64,000 nucleotides of DNA from Candidatus Andeanibacterium colombiense (GTDB lineage: Bacteria > Pseudomonadota > Alphaproteobacteria > Sphingomonadales > Sphingomonadaceae). How positions within the stretch are numbered: the first letter of the stretch is position 1; each line of letters begins with the position of its first letter. The position numbers were made by a program, and so were the translations under genes. Positions 48,034-57,051 of this stretch are shown here, piece after piece. The notes under the pieces were generated by a model. It made no database searches. It had not been told where the DNA came from and worked only from the letters and a program-made list of their open reading frames with translations. The stretch lies in contig CP119316.1 in the NCBI GenBank assembly GCA_029202985.1, positions 1,984,001 through 2,048,000 on the forward strand, read 5' to 3'.

Positions 48034-49716
48034 GTGCGCTTCCTGCTCCCCGCCCTGCTGATGCTGCTGGCCGGCTGTGCCTCGACGGGCGGCGGTGAGA
48101 TCGCCCCGGCGCCGCTCGACATCCCGCCGGTGCCGCCCGCGAATGTCTCGACCGCGACGATGCGCGAGGTCACCCGCGAGCTTTCCGCGGATTCCTATGA
48201 AGGCCGCTTCCCCGGCAGCAAGGGCGAAGACAAGACGCTCGCATTCCTGATGAAGAAATGGGCCGGGATCGGCCTCCAGCCCGGCAACCACGGCGGCTGG
48301 CTGCAGGATGTGCCGCTGGTCGAGATTACCGGCCGGAATTTCGCGCCGCTCACGATCGCCGGGAAGAATGGGGGACTGTCGCTCGCGCATGGCAGCGAAT
48401 GGGTCGGATCCTCGTTCCGCGAGGATGCGCATATCGCGCTGACCGGTAGCGAGCTGGTGTTCGTCGGCTACGGCATCTACGCGCCCGAGAAAGGCTGGAA
48501 CGACTACGCCGGGATCGACATGCGCGGGAAGACCGCGGTGATCCTGGTCAACGATCCGGACTGGAACGGCGATCAGCCGGGCGGCCTGTTCGGCGGCAAG
48601 GCGATGACCTATTACGGGCGCTGGACCTACAAGTTCGAGGAAGCCGCGCGGCAGGGGGCTTCCGCGGCGCTGATCGTCCACGACACCTACCCCGCATCCT
48701 ATGGCTGGAACGTGATCGAGAACGGGCGGAGCGGCCCGCAGGTCCACGCCGAGCACACCGGCGCGGGGGCGGAGCAGACGCTGGTCAACGGCTGGATCCA
48801 GCACGATGCGGCGCGGCAGCTGATGGCGGCGGCGGGCAAGGATCTGACCGGGCTTGAAGCCCTCGCGATGCGCAAGGGCTTCAAGCCCGTGCCGCTCGGC
48901 CTCACGATCTCGACCGCGTTCGACAACACCGTCCGCCGCTATACCTCGCACAATGTGATCGGCATCCTGCCGGGCAGCGCGCGGCCCGACGAATATGTGC
49001 TCCATTCGGCGCATTGGGATCATCTCGGCCGCTGCAAGGCGAATGCGAAGGGCGACGATATTTGCAACGGCGCGATCGACAATGCCGCCGGGGTCGGCGC
49101 GATCACCGCGCTGGCGGAAGCGCAGGTCAAGGCCGGCCCGGCGCCGCGCAGCATGGTGTTCATCGCGCTGACGGCCGAAGAGCAAGGCCTGCTCGGTTCC
49201 GATTACTACGCCGCCAACCCGGTCTTCCCGCTCGACCATACGGTCGGCGGGCTGAACATCGACACGCCGCTGCTCGCCGGGCCGGCGCGCGACGTCACCG
49301 TGATCGGCGGCGGCAAGAGCCAGCTCGACGGGTTTCTGGCCCGGGCGCTGGCGGGCAGCGGCCGCTATGCAACGGCCGACCCGAACCCGCAGGCGGGGCT
49401 TTATTACCGCTCCGACCATTTCAGCTTCGCCAAGCACGGCGTGCCGATGCTCTATCTCGACGGGGGTGAGGATTTCGTGACCGGCGGCAAGGCCGCGGGC
49501 GCCGCGTGGCAGGAGAACTACACGCTGACCCGCTACCACTCGCCCGACGACGAATTCGACCCCAAGTGGGACTGGAGCGCCGCCGGGCCCGATCTCGAAC
49601 TCGAATACCGGCTCGGCCGCATGCTGGCGACCAGCACCTCATGGCCCAACTGGGTCGAGGGCGACGAATTCCGCCGCATCCGCGACGAGAGCTGCAAACC
49701 GGCCGGAGGCTGCTGA
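48034..49716 (+). CDS. M28 family zinc aminopeptidase, lipoprotein
   Basis: This 560-residue protein has a lipoprotein signal (RFLLPALLMLLAGCAST) and an M28 aminopeptidase domain with an inserted PA-like domain (GIYAPEKGWNDYAGIDMRGK to LVNDPDWN). The two-zinc ligands are visible in order: His and Asp in SAHWDHLG and GAIDNAAGV, the glutamates in ALTAEEQGLLGS, Asp in GLNIDTPLL and His in YYRSDHFSFAKHG. It should release N-terminal residues from peptides at the periplasmic face of a membrane. GTG at 48034 is chosen because AAAGGA lies 9 bases upstream and the signal begins there. It is divergent from glnE. Confidence 0.9.
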   Translation: MRFLLPALLMLLAGCASTGGGEIAPAPLDIPPVPPANVSTATMREVTRELSADSYEGRFPGSKGEDKTLAFLMKKWAGIGLQPGNHGGWLQDVPLVEITGRNFAPLTIAGKNGGLSLAHGSEWVGSSFREDAHIALTGSELVFVGYGIYAPEKGWNDYAGIDMRGKTAVILVNDPDWNGDQPGGLFGGKAMTYYGRWTYKFEEAARQGASAALIVHDTYPASYGWNVIENGRSGPQVHAEHTGAGAEQTLVNGWIQHDAARQLMAAAGKDLTGLEALAMRKGFKPVPLGLTISTAFDNTVRRYTSHNVIGILPGSARPDEYVLHSAHWDHLGRCKANAKGDDICNGAIDNAAGVGAITALAEAQVKAGPAPRSMVFIALTAEEQGLLGSDYYAANPVFPLDHTVGGLNIDTPLLAGPARDVTVIGGGKSQLDGFLARALAGSGRYATADPNPQAGLYYRSDHFSFAKHGVPMLYLDGGEDFVTGGKAAGAAWQENYTLTRYHSPDDEFDPKWDWSAAGPDLELEYRLGRMLATSTSWPNWVEGDEFRRIRDESCKPAGGC

Positions 49717-49724
49717 GTAACCTT

Positions 49725-50702
49725 ATGACTTTTCGAATGCCACCCGAGTGGGCCCCGCAGGACTGGCTGTGGATCGGATTTCCGCACGACCGCACCGAAT
49801 GGCCGCAGACGATCGAGCGCGCGCAGGAACAGATCGCGGCCTTTGCCAGCGCGGTTGCCGAAAGCGGGCAGGAAGTCCGCCTGATCGTGCGCGACGAAGC
49901 CAATGAGGCGCGCGCGCGGCAGCTGGCGAGTGCTGCAGTGAAGCTGGAGCGCCGCGCCTATGGCGACGTCTGGCTGCGCGATACCGGGCCATTGGTGGTG
50001 ACCGACGGCGCCAGCCGGCGAATCGCGCGGCGGTTCGATTTCAACGGCTGGGGCGGCAAGTTCATCATGGCCGGCGACGAGCGGATCGGCGCGGAACTGG
50101 CGCGCGATGCCGGGCTTCCGCTTGAGACGCTCGACTGGGTGCTCGAGGGCGGCGCGATCGACGGGGACGGGACCGGGCTGGTGGTCACGACGGAACAATG
50201 CCTGCTCAACCCCAACCGCAACCCGCAATTGACGCGCGAGGAGATCGCGGCGCGGTTGGCGCGCGATCTCGGCTTCGACCGGGTGCTGTGGCTGGGCGAC
50301 GGATTGCTCAACGACCACACCGACGGCCATGTCGACAACCTCGCGCGCTTCGTCGGGCCGAACACGCTGGCGCTGCCGGTGGCCAACGGCACCGACGATC
50401 CCAACGCCGCGACTTACGCCGACGCGCGGGAGCGGGCGGTGGCTTTCGGCGTGACCGTGCGCGACATCCCCTCGCCCGGGCTGATCGGCGACGAGGATGC
50501 CGAGCCGGCGAGCTACATGAACTTCGCGATCACCTCGAAGCTGGTGGTGGTGCCGACTTACGACTGCGCGATGGATGCCGAAGGCGTCGCGGCGGTCGCG
50601 GCTTGCTTCCCGGATCGCGATACGGTCGGCGTTCCGGCCGATGCGGTGCTGGCAGGGGGCGGGGGATTCCATTGCGCCAGCCAGCAAATGCCATCGATTT
50701 AA
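49725..50702 (+). CDS. Agmatine deiminase family protein
   Basis: This 325-residue enzyme has the guanidino-group modifying fold of agmatine deiminases and bacterial peptidylarginine deiminases. Recognisable are YGDVWLRDTGPLVV (Asp), FNGWGGKF, the histidine in LNDHTDGHVDNLARFV and the catalytic cysteine in GGGGFHCASQQMP near the C-terminus. It would hydrolyse agmatine to N-carbamoylputrescine and ammonia, or act on a related guanidine. Full-length AguA is usually longer (about 350-370 residues), so specificity is uncertain. It starts 8 bases after the M28 stop codon and is probably cotranscribed. Confidence 0.88.
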   Translation: MTFRMPPEWAPQDWLWIGFPHDRTEWPQTIERAQEQIAAFASAVAESGQEVRLIVRDEANEARARQLASAAVKLERRAYGDVWLRDTGPLVVTDGASRRIARRFDFNGWGGKFIMAGDERIGAELARDAGLPLETLDWVLEGGAIDGDGTGLVVTTEQCLLNPNRNPQLTREEIAARLARDLGFDRVLWLGDGLLNDHTDGHVDNLARFVGPNTLALPVANGTDDPNAATYADARERAVAFGVTVRDIPSPGLIGDEDAEPASYMNFAITSKLVVVPTYDCAMDAEGVAAVAACFPDRDTVGVPADAVLAGGGGFHCASQQMPSI

Positions 50703-50720
50703 CCGATACGGTAATTTATC

Positions 50721-50749
50721 TTGACATCGTGACGCTGTTTGGGTACATA
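50721..50749 (+). promoter_or_regulatory. Candidate promoter before a small membrane protein gene
   Basis: A perfect -35 box TTGACA (50721-50726) is followed after 17 bases by TACATA (50744-50749), a moderate -10 box. It lies directly after the deiminase gene and about 115 bases before the small protein start, so the transcript would have a long leader. The AT-rich context around it is unusual for this region. Confidence 0.5.
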
Positions 50750-50872
50750 TCGCAAGGCTGGCGGTACTCCGAGTCGTTCGCTTGCGTCTTCGATTGAGGC
50801 GAACCGCGGCAAATCCGGGAACCGCGCTGCAATCTTAACCTTTCCGCAATGCTCTCGCGCGACAAGGGCGGC

Positions 50873-50998
50873 ATGGCACGCGCACTCGCATATGCTCAAC
50901 AGGCAGCACTCGATCCGCTCGAATTCGCCCGCACGGCGATCGTGATCGGCTGCGCACTCGCGCTGATCGCCGCCGGGCAGGCGCTGCCCTCCTTTTAA
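50873..50998 (+). CDS. Tiny single-helix membrane protein
   Basis: This 41-codon protein reads MARALAYAQQAALDPLEFAR followed by a membrane helix (TAIVIGCALALIAAGQALP) and a short end. The ATG at 50873 has AAGGG upstream; an in-frame ATG at 50849 would add MLSRDKGG. It is preceded by a plausible promoter and about 120 bases of leader. I do not recognise a family. Codon use (GCG/GCC-rich with third-position GC) is consistent with coding, and the hydrophobic pattern is unlikely to be random. Confidence 0.55.
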   Translation: MARALAYAQQAALDPLEFARTAIVIGCALALIAAGQALPSF

Positions 50999-51001
50999 GC
51001 G

Positions 51002-53092
51002 CTACTTCGGTGCGCCCGCGGCTTCCTTCGCCGCGCCGTCCTTCGCGAGCTCGAGCACATAGCCGCGGACCGACTCCGCCTGTTCCGGAATGAGCCAGGG
51101 CTTGAAGCTGATCATCCCGTGATCCGACAGCTTGCCGCCGATCACCACCGCGTTCCAGGCCTTCGCGTCGGTCGCGATCTGCGAGCGCGGCAGGTTCGGA
51201 TTGACCGGCCCGTTATGGCAGATCGTGCAATAGGTGCCGAACCACTTCTGCCCTTCGGCTAGCTGCGCATCGGTGAATGTGTCGCTGCTGACGGCGAAGG
51301 ACGGCGGCGGCGTGTGCGGCACCGGCGCGAGCTTCGCCATGCCGCCGATTTTGAACACCAGCAACACGCCGGGCGGCGGCGGTGTCGGCATCCACGGCGC
51401 CGGCCGGGCCATGCCCATCGAGCCGCCGTAGCCGGCCAGCACCGCGACATATTGCACGCCGTCCACGCGGTAGGTGATCGGCCCCGCCATCACTCCGCGC
51501 CCGGCATCGAAGTGCCACAGCTCCTTTCCGTCGCGCGCATCATAGGCGTGGAACAGCGCGTGATCGTCGCCCTGGAATACGAGGTTGCCGCCGGTCGCAA
51601 GCGTGCCGCCGTTCCAGGCCGAATCCCGCTCGACCTTCCACGCGGCCCTCTGCCTGACCGGATCCCACGCGACCAGCCAGCCCTTGAACGCGGCTTCCTT
51701 GGCGTGTTCGGGCGGGATCGGCGCGCCCATCCTGGTGCCGGTGTTCCAGCGCCCGATGTGGCGTTCGTAATGCTCGTCGTCGACCATGTTGATCGGCGCA
51801 TGCATCGCCGGAATGTAGACCAGGCCGGTCTTGGGCGAATAGCTCATCGGCATCCACGCATGCGCGCCGAGGCCCGAGGGGTAGAGGAAATAGGGCTTGT
51901 CCGCATAGCGGATGCCGGGCTTCTCGACCGGGCGCCCGGTGGCGAGGTCGATCTTGTCGGCCCAGTCCTGCGGGACATAGGGCTCTGCGCTGATCAGCTT
52001 CCCGTTGCTGCGGTCGATCACGTAGAAGAACCCGTTCTTCGGGGCCTGCATCAGCACCTTGCGCTTCTTCCCGGCGATGGTGAGGTCGGCGAGGGTCATC
52101 TGTTGGGTGGCGGTGAAATCCCAGCTTTCGCCCGGGTTGAGCTGATAGTGCCACTTGTACTTGCCGGTATCGGGATCGAGCGCGAGGATCGACGCGAGGA
52201 ACAGATTGTCGCCCTTGCCGTCCGAACGCGCGCGCTGGTTCCACGGGCTGCCGTTGCCGACCCCGATCAGCAGCTGGTTGAAATCCGCGTCATAGACCAC
52301 CGAATCCCACACCGTGCCGCCGCCGCCCAGTTCCCACCATTTGCCGAACCAAGTCTTCGCCACGAATTTGACGAAGACTTCGTCCGAAGCGGCATGATCG
52401 GGTCCGTCGGCCGGATTGCGGGGGACCGTGTAGAAGCGCCAGACGAGCTTCCCGCTCTCCGCATCATAGGCCGAGACATAGCCGCGCACGCCCAGTTCGG
52501 CGCCCGAATTGCCGATGATCACCTTCCCCCGGACCACACGGGGGGCCATCGTGATCGTGTAGGGCTTCTTCTGGTCGACCGTGACGGTGGACCACACCTG
52601 CTTGCCGGTATCGGCATCGAGCGCGATCAGGCGTCCGTCGATCGTCCCGACGAAGACCTTGCCTTCCCACACCGCGACTCCGCGATTGACCACGTCGCAG
52701 CAGGCATGCGCGCCTTTCGCGCCGATGTTCTGTGGATCGTACTTCCACAGCAGCTCGCCGGTGTCGGCCTTGACCGCCATCACCTTCGACCACGCGGTGG
52801 AGAAATACATCACCCCGTCGACCACGATCGGGGTCGCTTCCTGCCCGCGGTTGGTGTCGAGCGGGACCGAGAAGGCGAGGCCGAGCTGGCCGACGTTGGT
52901 GTCGTTGACGTCGGTCAGCGGGCTGAAGCGCTGCTCCGCATAGGTGCGCCCATAGGAGAGCCAGTTGTCGGGATCGTTCTCGGCCGAAAGGAGGCGCTGT
53001 TCGTCGATCTTGCCGTTCTTTGCATCGTTTCCGGAATGCTGGGTGCACGCGGAAAGCGCTAGCGCAGCGAACAGCGCGAAACGTTTGAGCAT
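51002..53092 (-). CDS. PQQ-dependent alcohol dehydrogenase with cytochrome c domain (quinohaemoprotein)
   Basis: This 696-residue protein oxidises alcohols through pyrroloquinoline quinone and passes electrons to its own C-terminal haem. The lipoprotein-like signal (FALFAALALSACTQ) is followed by an eight-bladed propeller with the adjacent-cysteine pair in GAHACCDVVNRG, tryptophan docking repeats (GELLWKYD, GKLVWRFYT) and the catalytic aspartate in GESWDFTATQQ. The C-terminal domain has the haem motif CTICH. The residue two places after the catalytic Asp is Thr, not Asp, which argues for calcium over lanthanide. It is divergent from a metallo-beta-lactamase-fold gene often found with PQQ enzymes. 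Confidence 0.93.
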   Translation of the reverse strand: MLKRFALFAALALSACTQHSGNDAKNGKIDEQRLLSAENDPDNWLSYGRTYAEQRFSPLTDVNDTNVGQLGLAFSVPLDTNRGQEATPIVVDGVMYFSTAWSKVMAVKADTGELLWKYDPQNIGAKGAHACCDVVNRGVAVWEGKVFVGTIDGRLIALDADTGKQVWSTVTVDQKKPYTITMAPRVVRGKVIIGNSGAELGVRGYVSAYDAESGKLVWRFYTVPRNPADGPDHAASDEVFVKFVAKTWFGKWWELGGGGTVWDSVVYDADFNQLLIGVGNGSPWNQRARSDGKGDNLFLASILALDPDTGKYKWHYQLNPGESWDFTATQQMTLADLTIAGKKRKVLMQAPKNGFFYVIDRSNGKLISAEPYVPQDWADKIDLATGRPVEKPGIRYADKPYFLYPSGLGAHAWMPMSYSPKTGLVYIPAMHAPINMVDDEHYERHIGRWNTGTRMGAPIPPEHAKEAAFKGWLVAWDPVRQRAAWKVERDSAWNGGTLATGGNLVFQGDDHALFHAYDARDGKELWHFDAGRGVMAGPITYRVDGVQYVAVLAGYGGSMGMARPAPWMPTPPPPGVLLVFKIGGMAKLAPVPHTPPPSFAVSSDTFTDAQLAEGQKWFGTYCTICHNGPVNPNLPRSQIATDAKAWNAVVIGGKLSDHGMISFKPWLIPEQAESVRGYVLELAKDGAAKEAAGAPK

Positions 53093-53236
53093 GATCTCTC
53101 CCTGGCTGAGCGGTGACGCCCTTGGACACGATTAAGCATCCCGGCACGGTCGTGTCGAGACAGCGCCGGCTCGAATAACGGTGAAACGGGGAGTCGATTA
53201 GGCATTGTTACGATTGCCAGGAACCGTAATACTCCC

Positions 53237-53250
53237 TTCGCAGTTGCGAA
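53237..53250. promoter_or_regulatory. Palindrome TTCGCAGTTGCGAA before the MBL-fold gene
   Basis: TTCGCA and TGCGAA are exact complements around a GT centre, ending 10 bases before the ATG at 53261 and touching the AAAGGA ribosome binding site. It may form a small hairpin in the leader or be an operator half way between the divergent dehydrogenase and hydrolase genes. Confidence 0.5.
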
Positions 53251-53260
53251 AGGAATCACC

Positions 53261-54202
53261 ATGACCCTCGGCCGCCTCGTTCTCCTCTCATCGCTCGTGC
53301 TGGCGGTGCCGGCAGCGGCCCTCGCAGCCGAGCCGGCCGCTCCATTGTTCAAGCCGTGGATCGACGGCGAAGACCCTTCGGAACCGATCATGCAAGTCCA
53401 GCAGTACGATCCCGATACTTTCGTGATCCGCCAATCGGTCCGGACCAATTTCGAGGCCCCTTTCCTCTATCTGCTGTTCGGCAAAGACAAGGCGCTGCTG
53501 CTCGATACGGGGGCGGGCGGTCTCGAGATCAGGCCGACGATCGACAAGCTGATCGCGGACTGGTGTGCCAAGCACGGCCGGAGTTCGATCCCATTGGTCG
53601 TCGCCCACTCGCACGGCCACGGCGATCACCATGCGGGCGACGCCGAATTCACCGCGCGGCCCGACACCCAGGTCGTCGGCCTGCTGCCGACAGAAGTCGC
53701 CGCCTTCTTCGGCGTCACCGACTGGCCGCGCCAGATCGTCACCTTCGACCTCGGCGGCCGCCCGCTGTCGATCATCCCGACGCCGGGGCACCAGCCGGCA
53801 CATATCGTGGTCTACGATCCGAAGACGCAGCTGCTGCTGTCGGGCGACACGCTCTATCCGGGCCGGCTTTACGTGCCGGCCAACTGGGCAGGCGTGTTCC
53901 GCGAAAGCATGGACCGGCTCGCGGGCTTCGTGCGCGAACATCCGGTCTCGCATATCCTCGGCGCGCATATCGAGATGACCACGACGCCGGGCAAGGATTA
54001 CGTCCAGGCCGCTCCGGTCCACGCGAACGAACATGTGCTGGAGCTTGCACCCGAGGCTGCGTTCAAGGTCGCGCAGGTGGCCGACGGAATGGGCGACAGC
54101 AAGGACCCCGGGGTGACCGACGATTTCATCGTCTTCCCGGTCCCGGCCCGGAAACCGGACCCGGCGGGCAAGGAGTTGCCGCTGGTTAAAGCGGCGCCCT
54201 AG
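53261..54202 (+). CDS. Exported metallo-beta-lactamase-fold hydrolase
   Basis: This 313-residue protein has a signal peptide (LGRLVLLSSLVLAVPAAALA) and an MBL domain. Metal ligands are seen in VVAHSHGHGDHHAGD (HxHxDH type), the histidine of PTPGHQPAHIV and the aspartate of LLSGDTLYPGRLYV. Exported MBL proteins of this kind commonly accompany quinoprotein alcohol dehydrogenases, where their role is unclear; here the gene is divergent from one. A glyoxalase II-like or esterase activity is possible. Its stop codon overlaps that of the convergent toxin gene (CTAG). Confidence 0.9.
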   Translation: MTLGRLVLLSSLVLAVPAAALAAEPAAPLFKPWIDGEDPSEPIMQVQQYDPDTFVIRQSVRTNFEAPFLYLLFGKDKALLLDTGAGGLEIRPTIDKLIADWCAKHGRSSIPLVVAHSHGHGDHHAGDAEFTARPDTQVVGLLPTEVAAFFGVTDWPRQIVTFDLGGRPLSIIPTPGHQPAHIVVYDPKTQLLLSGDTLYPGRLYVPANWAGVFRESMDRLAGFVREHPVSHILGAHIEMTTTPGKDYVQAAPVHANEHVLELAPEAAFKVAQVADGMGDSKDPGVTDDFIVFPVPARKPDPAGKELPLVKAAP

Positions 54203-54627
54203 ATCTCCGTTACCGCTACGCCAAGTTCCAGCGCGGCCTTCGCCATACGCTCATCGAGCGTCACCAGGGAGCAGGCATTGGCCGCGCAGATCGCGAGATG
54301 CAGCGCATCGCCTGCGCGAAGCGATAATTCAGCGCGCCCGACGAAATCCGCCGCCTTCTCGAACGTATCCCGTTCGATCGAAAGCTCGATCAGGCTTTCA
54401 TCGCGAAAGAACTGCCATTCGGACAACGCCTCGGCGCGTTGCTGCAGCGACAGGTCGCCGGTCCTGATCTTCATCGACAGGGCGCTCGCCACTTCCGTCG
54501 CGACCCATGGGCTGATCGCGAGCGCCCCGGGATCCTGTACGCCCAACCACGCCCTGACCCGGTTCGCGGCCGGTTCACGCACCAAGGCGCAAACCACGGC
54601 GGATGCATCGAGGTAATGAAGCGCCAT
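54199..54627 (-). CDS. vapC: VapC-type PIN-domain toxin
   Basis: This 142-residue protein is a PIN-domain ribonuclease. The acidic residues of the active site are in YLDASAVV (Asp8), WVATEVASAL (Glu), LRAGDALHLAIC (Asp) and LVTLDERMAKAA (Asp). With its partner 2 bases upstream it forms a type II toxin-antitoxin pair; free toxin would cleave RNA, commonly tRNA or rRNA. It converges with the MBL gene and their stop codons overlap. Confidence 0.92.
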   Translation of the reverse strand: MALHYLDASAVVCALVREPAANRVRAWLGVQDPGALAISPWVATEVASALSMKIRTGDLSLQQRAEALSEWQFFRDESLIELSIERDTFEKAADFVGRAELSLRAGDALHLAICAANACSLVTLDERMAKAALELGVAVTEI

Positions 54628-54629
54628 CG

Positions 54630-54872
54630 TCAGTAGCTGGCATCGTCGCGCATGCGCCGCACCATATCCGCCGCGCTTTCCTTCTGTTCCGGCAGCCGCT
54701 CGGCCAACCGCGCGAGGCGGCCTACATCGACCTTTTTCAACTGGCGCCCGGTCGGCACCAGCCGCGCGGCAGGCTTGCCCCGGCGGGTGATCTCGACCGT
54801 TTCGCCGGCCTCGACCTTGTCGAGCAGTTCCGAAAGCCGCGCCTTGGCGTCGGCCAGGCTATAGCTGTCCAT
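54630..54872 (-). CDS. vapB: Phd/YefM-type antitoxin
   Basis: This 80-residue protein begins with the Phd/YefM DNA-binding fold (SYSLADAKARLSELLDKVEAGETVEITRRGKPAARLVP) and ends in a charged helical tail (LPEQKESAADMVRRMRDD) that should bind the toxin. It probably represses its own operon with VapC as co-repressor; an inverted repeat lies 12 bases upstream. The gene order antitoxin then toxin with a 2-base gap is normal. The pair sits directly downstream of thrS. Confidence 0.92.
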   Translation of the reverse strand: MDSYSLADAKARLSELLDKVEAGETVEITRRGKPAARLVPTGRQLKKVDVGRLARLAERLPEQKESAADMVRRMRDDASY

Positions 54873-54883
54873 CCGCGATCTCC

Positions 54884-54912
54884 ATAGTCGATATGACCAA
54901 CTCGATGACTAT
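54884..54912. promoter_or_regulatory. Likely operator/promoter of the toxin-antitoxin operon
   Basis: ATAGTC (54884-54889) and GACTAT (54907-54912) are exact complements, extended by matching AT dinucleotides one base further in. On the minus strand the second arm contains TATAGT, a good -10 box. Binding of the antitoxin here would block transcription, as is usual for such operons. Confidence 0.55.
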
Positions 54913-54938
54913 ATCGCGAAGGCGCGCGGATGGAAAGC

Positions 54939-56951
54939 TCAGCGCAGATCCGGCGGGGTCGCCCCCGCCTTGAGCGTGGCGATCGCATCGTCGAGCGAGA
55001 GGAACTGCTGCTGCTGTTCGCCGAGCGTGCGCATGGCGACCGTGCCTTCCTCGGCCTCGCGCTTGCCGACCACCAGCAGATGCGGGACCTTGGCGTGGCT
55101 GTGCTCGCGGACCTTGTAGTTGATCTTCTCGTTGCGCAGATCGGTCTCGACCCGGATGCCGGCCGCCTTGAGCTTCGCCTCGACCTCGCGGGCGTAATTG
55201 TCCGCATCCGAAACGATCGTCGCGACCACCGCCTGCACCGGGGCGAGCCACAGCGGCATCTTGCCGGCGAAATGTTCGATCAGGATCCCGATGAAGCGTT
55301 CGTAGCTACCGAAGATCGCGCGGTGGAGCATCACCGGGCGGTGGCGTTCGCCGTCCTCGCCGATATACGTGGCGTCGAGCCGCTCGGGCAGCACCCGGTC
55401 GGACTGGATCGTGCCGACCTGCCAGGTCCGCCCGATCGCATCGGTCAAATGCCATTCGAGCTTGGGCGCGTAGAATGCGCCTTCGCCGGGCAGTTCTTCC
55501 CAGCCATATTCGGGCGTGTTCAGCCCCGCCGCCGCGACCGCATCGCGCAATTCGGCCTCGGCCTGATCCCACATTTCCTCGGTGCCGAAGCGCTGGTCGG
55601 GGCGCAGGGCAAGCTTGATCGAATAGGTGAAGCCGAATTCGTCATAGATCCGGTCGGCCAGAGCGCAGAACTTGCGCACCTCGTCGACGATCTGGTCCTC
55701 GCGGCAGAAGATATGCGCATCGTCCTGGGTGAACTGGCGGACGCGCATCAGGCCGTGGAGCGCGCCGTGCGGTTCGTTGCGATGGCAGCAGCCGTTCTCG
55801 TAAAGCCGCAGCGGCAGGTCGCGGTAGGACTTGATGCCCTGCTTGAAGATCAGGATATGCGCCGGGCAGTTCATCGGCTTGAGAGCCATCCAGTCTGCCC
55901 CGGCAGACACCAGCGGGCCGTCGTCCTCGATGCTCGGGACCGCGTCGGGGATCACGAACATGTTCTCCCGGTACTTGCCCCAGTGGCCGCTCTGCTCCCA
56001 CTGGCGCGCATCCATCACCTGCGGGGTCTTGACCTCGCGGTAGCCGGCATCGTCGATCGCGCGGCGCATATAGGCCTCGAGCTCGCGCCACATCATGTAG
56101 CCCTTGGGGTGCCAGAACACCGAGCCGTGCGCTTCGGGCTGGAGGTGGAACAGATCCATCTCCTGGCCGAGCTTGCGATGATCGCGCAGCAATGCCTGCT
56201 CGACCCGCTCGAGATGCGCGTCGAGCTGCTTCTTGTTCAGCCAGCCGGTGCCGTAGATGCGGCTGAGCATCGCGTTGTTCTGGTCGCCGCGCCAATAGGC
56301 GCCCGACACGCGCGTGAGCTTGAACGCATTGGGATCGAGCTTACCGGTCGAGGGGAGGTGGGGCCCGCGGCACATATCGAGCCACGCGGCCGGATGATGC
56401 GGCAGGCCCGACCAATAGACCGTCAGCGCCTCCCCCTCGGGCAGTTCCTGCGCCCATTCGGCCTTGAAGCTCTCGCCTTCGCTCTTCCAGCGGCTGATCA
56501 GCTGGTCGCGGGTCCAGACTTCGCGCACCAGCGGTTTGTCCGCGGCGATGATCCGGCGCATTTCGGCCTCGATCGCAGGCAGGTCCTCGTCGGTGAACGG
56601 GCCGTGCTCGGCGGTCGGCGCGAAATCGTAATAGAAGCCGTCGTCGGTCGAAGGGCCGAAGGTGATCTGCGTGCCGGGGAACAGCGCCTGCACCGCTTCG
56701 GCCAGCACATGCGCGAAATCGTGCCGCGCGAGTTCGAGCGCCTCGGCCTCGTCCCGCGCGGTCACCAGTGCGAGTTGCGCATCGCCGTCGAACGGGCGGT
56801 GAATGTCGCGCAATTCGCCGTTCACCCGCGCGGCGATCGCCGCCTTGGCGAGGCCCGGGCCGATCGCCGCCGCGACATCCGCAGGGGTCGAGCCCTGCGG
56901 CATTTCGCGCACCGAACCGTCGGGCAGGCTGATCTTCAACATGGCACCCAT
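54939..56951 (-). CDS. thrS: Threonyl-tRNA synthetase
   Basis: This 670-residue class II synthetase charges tRNA-Thr. An N-terminal TGS domain (LKISLPDGSVREMPQGSTPADVA) is followed by the editing domain with HDFAHVLAEAV and CRGPHLPSTGKL (Cys and His ligands). The catalytic core has RDLPLRLYENGCCHRNEPHG, MRVRQFTQDDAHIF and the zinc-binding residues in MNCPAH, and the anticodon-binding domain ends the protein (PLWLAPVQAVVATIVSDA). The ATG at 56951 has GAGAG upstream; a TTG at 56981 and an ATG at 56942 are alternatives. The 200-base leader encodes a threonine-rich peptide and strong stem-loops, suggesting regulation by threonyl-tRNA supply. Confidence 0.97.
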   Translation of the reverse strand: MGAMLKISLPDGSVREMPQGSTPADVAAAIGPGLAKAAIAARVNGELRDIHRPFDGDAQLALVTARDEAEALELARHDFAHVLAEAVQALFPGTQITFGPSTDDGFYYDFAPTAEHGPFTDEDLPAIEAEMRRIIAADKPLVREVWTRDQLISRWKSEGESFKAEWAQELPEGEALTVYWSGLPHHPAAWLDMCRGPHLPSTGKLDPNAFKLTRVSGAYWRGDQNNAMLSRIYGTGWLNKKQLDAHLERVEQALLRDHRKLGQEMDLFHLQPEAHGSVFWHPKGYMMWRELEAYMRRAIDDAGYREVKTPQVMDARQWEQSGHWGKYRENMFVIPDAVPSIEDDGPLVSAGADWMALKPMNCPAHILIFKQGIKSYRDLPLRLYENGCCHRNEPHGALHGLMRVRQFTQDDAHIFCREDQIVDEVRKFCALADRIYDEFGFTYSIKLALRPDQRFGTEEMWDQAEAELRDAVAAAGLNTPEYGWEELPGEGAFYAPKLEWHLTDAIGRTWQVGTIQSDRVLPERLDATYIGEDGERHRPVMLHRAIFGSYERFIGILIEHFAGKMPLWLAPVQAVVATIVSDADNYAREVEAKLKAAGIRVETDLRNEKINYKVREHSHAKVPHLLVVGKREAEEGTVAMRTLGEQQQQFLSLDDAIATLKAGATPPDLR

Positions 56952-57051
56952 CGAAACTCTCTCATCCGTATGCGGCGCCAATGGCAGAATTGCCCACGCG
57001 CCGGAAGCCTTTGGCGTCGGAAGCGGCTGGAGTTCGGGAGGTCGACGCCGT

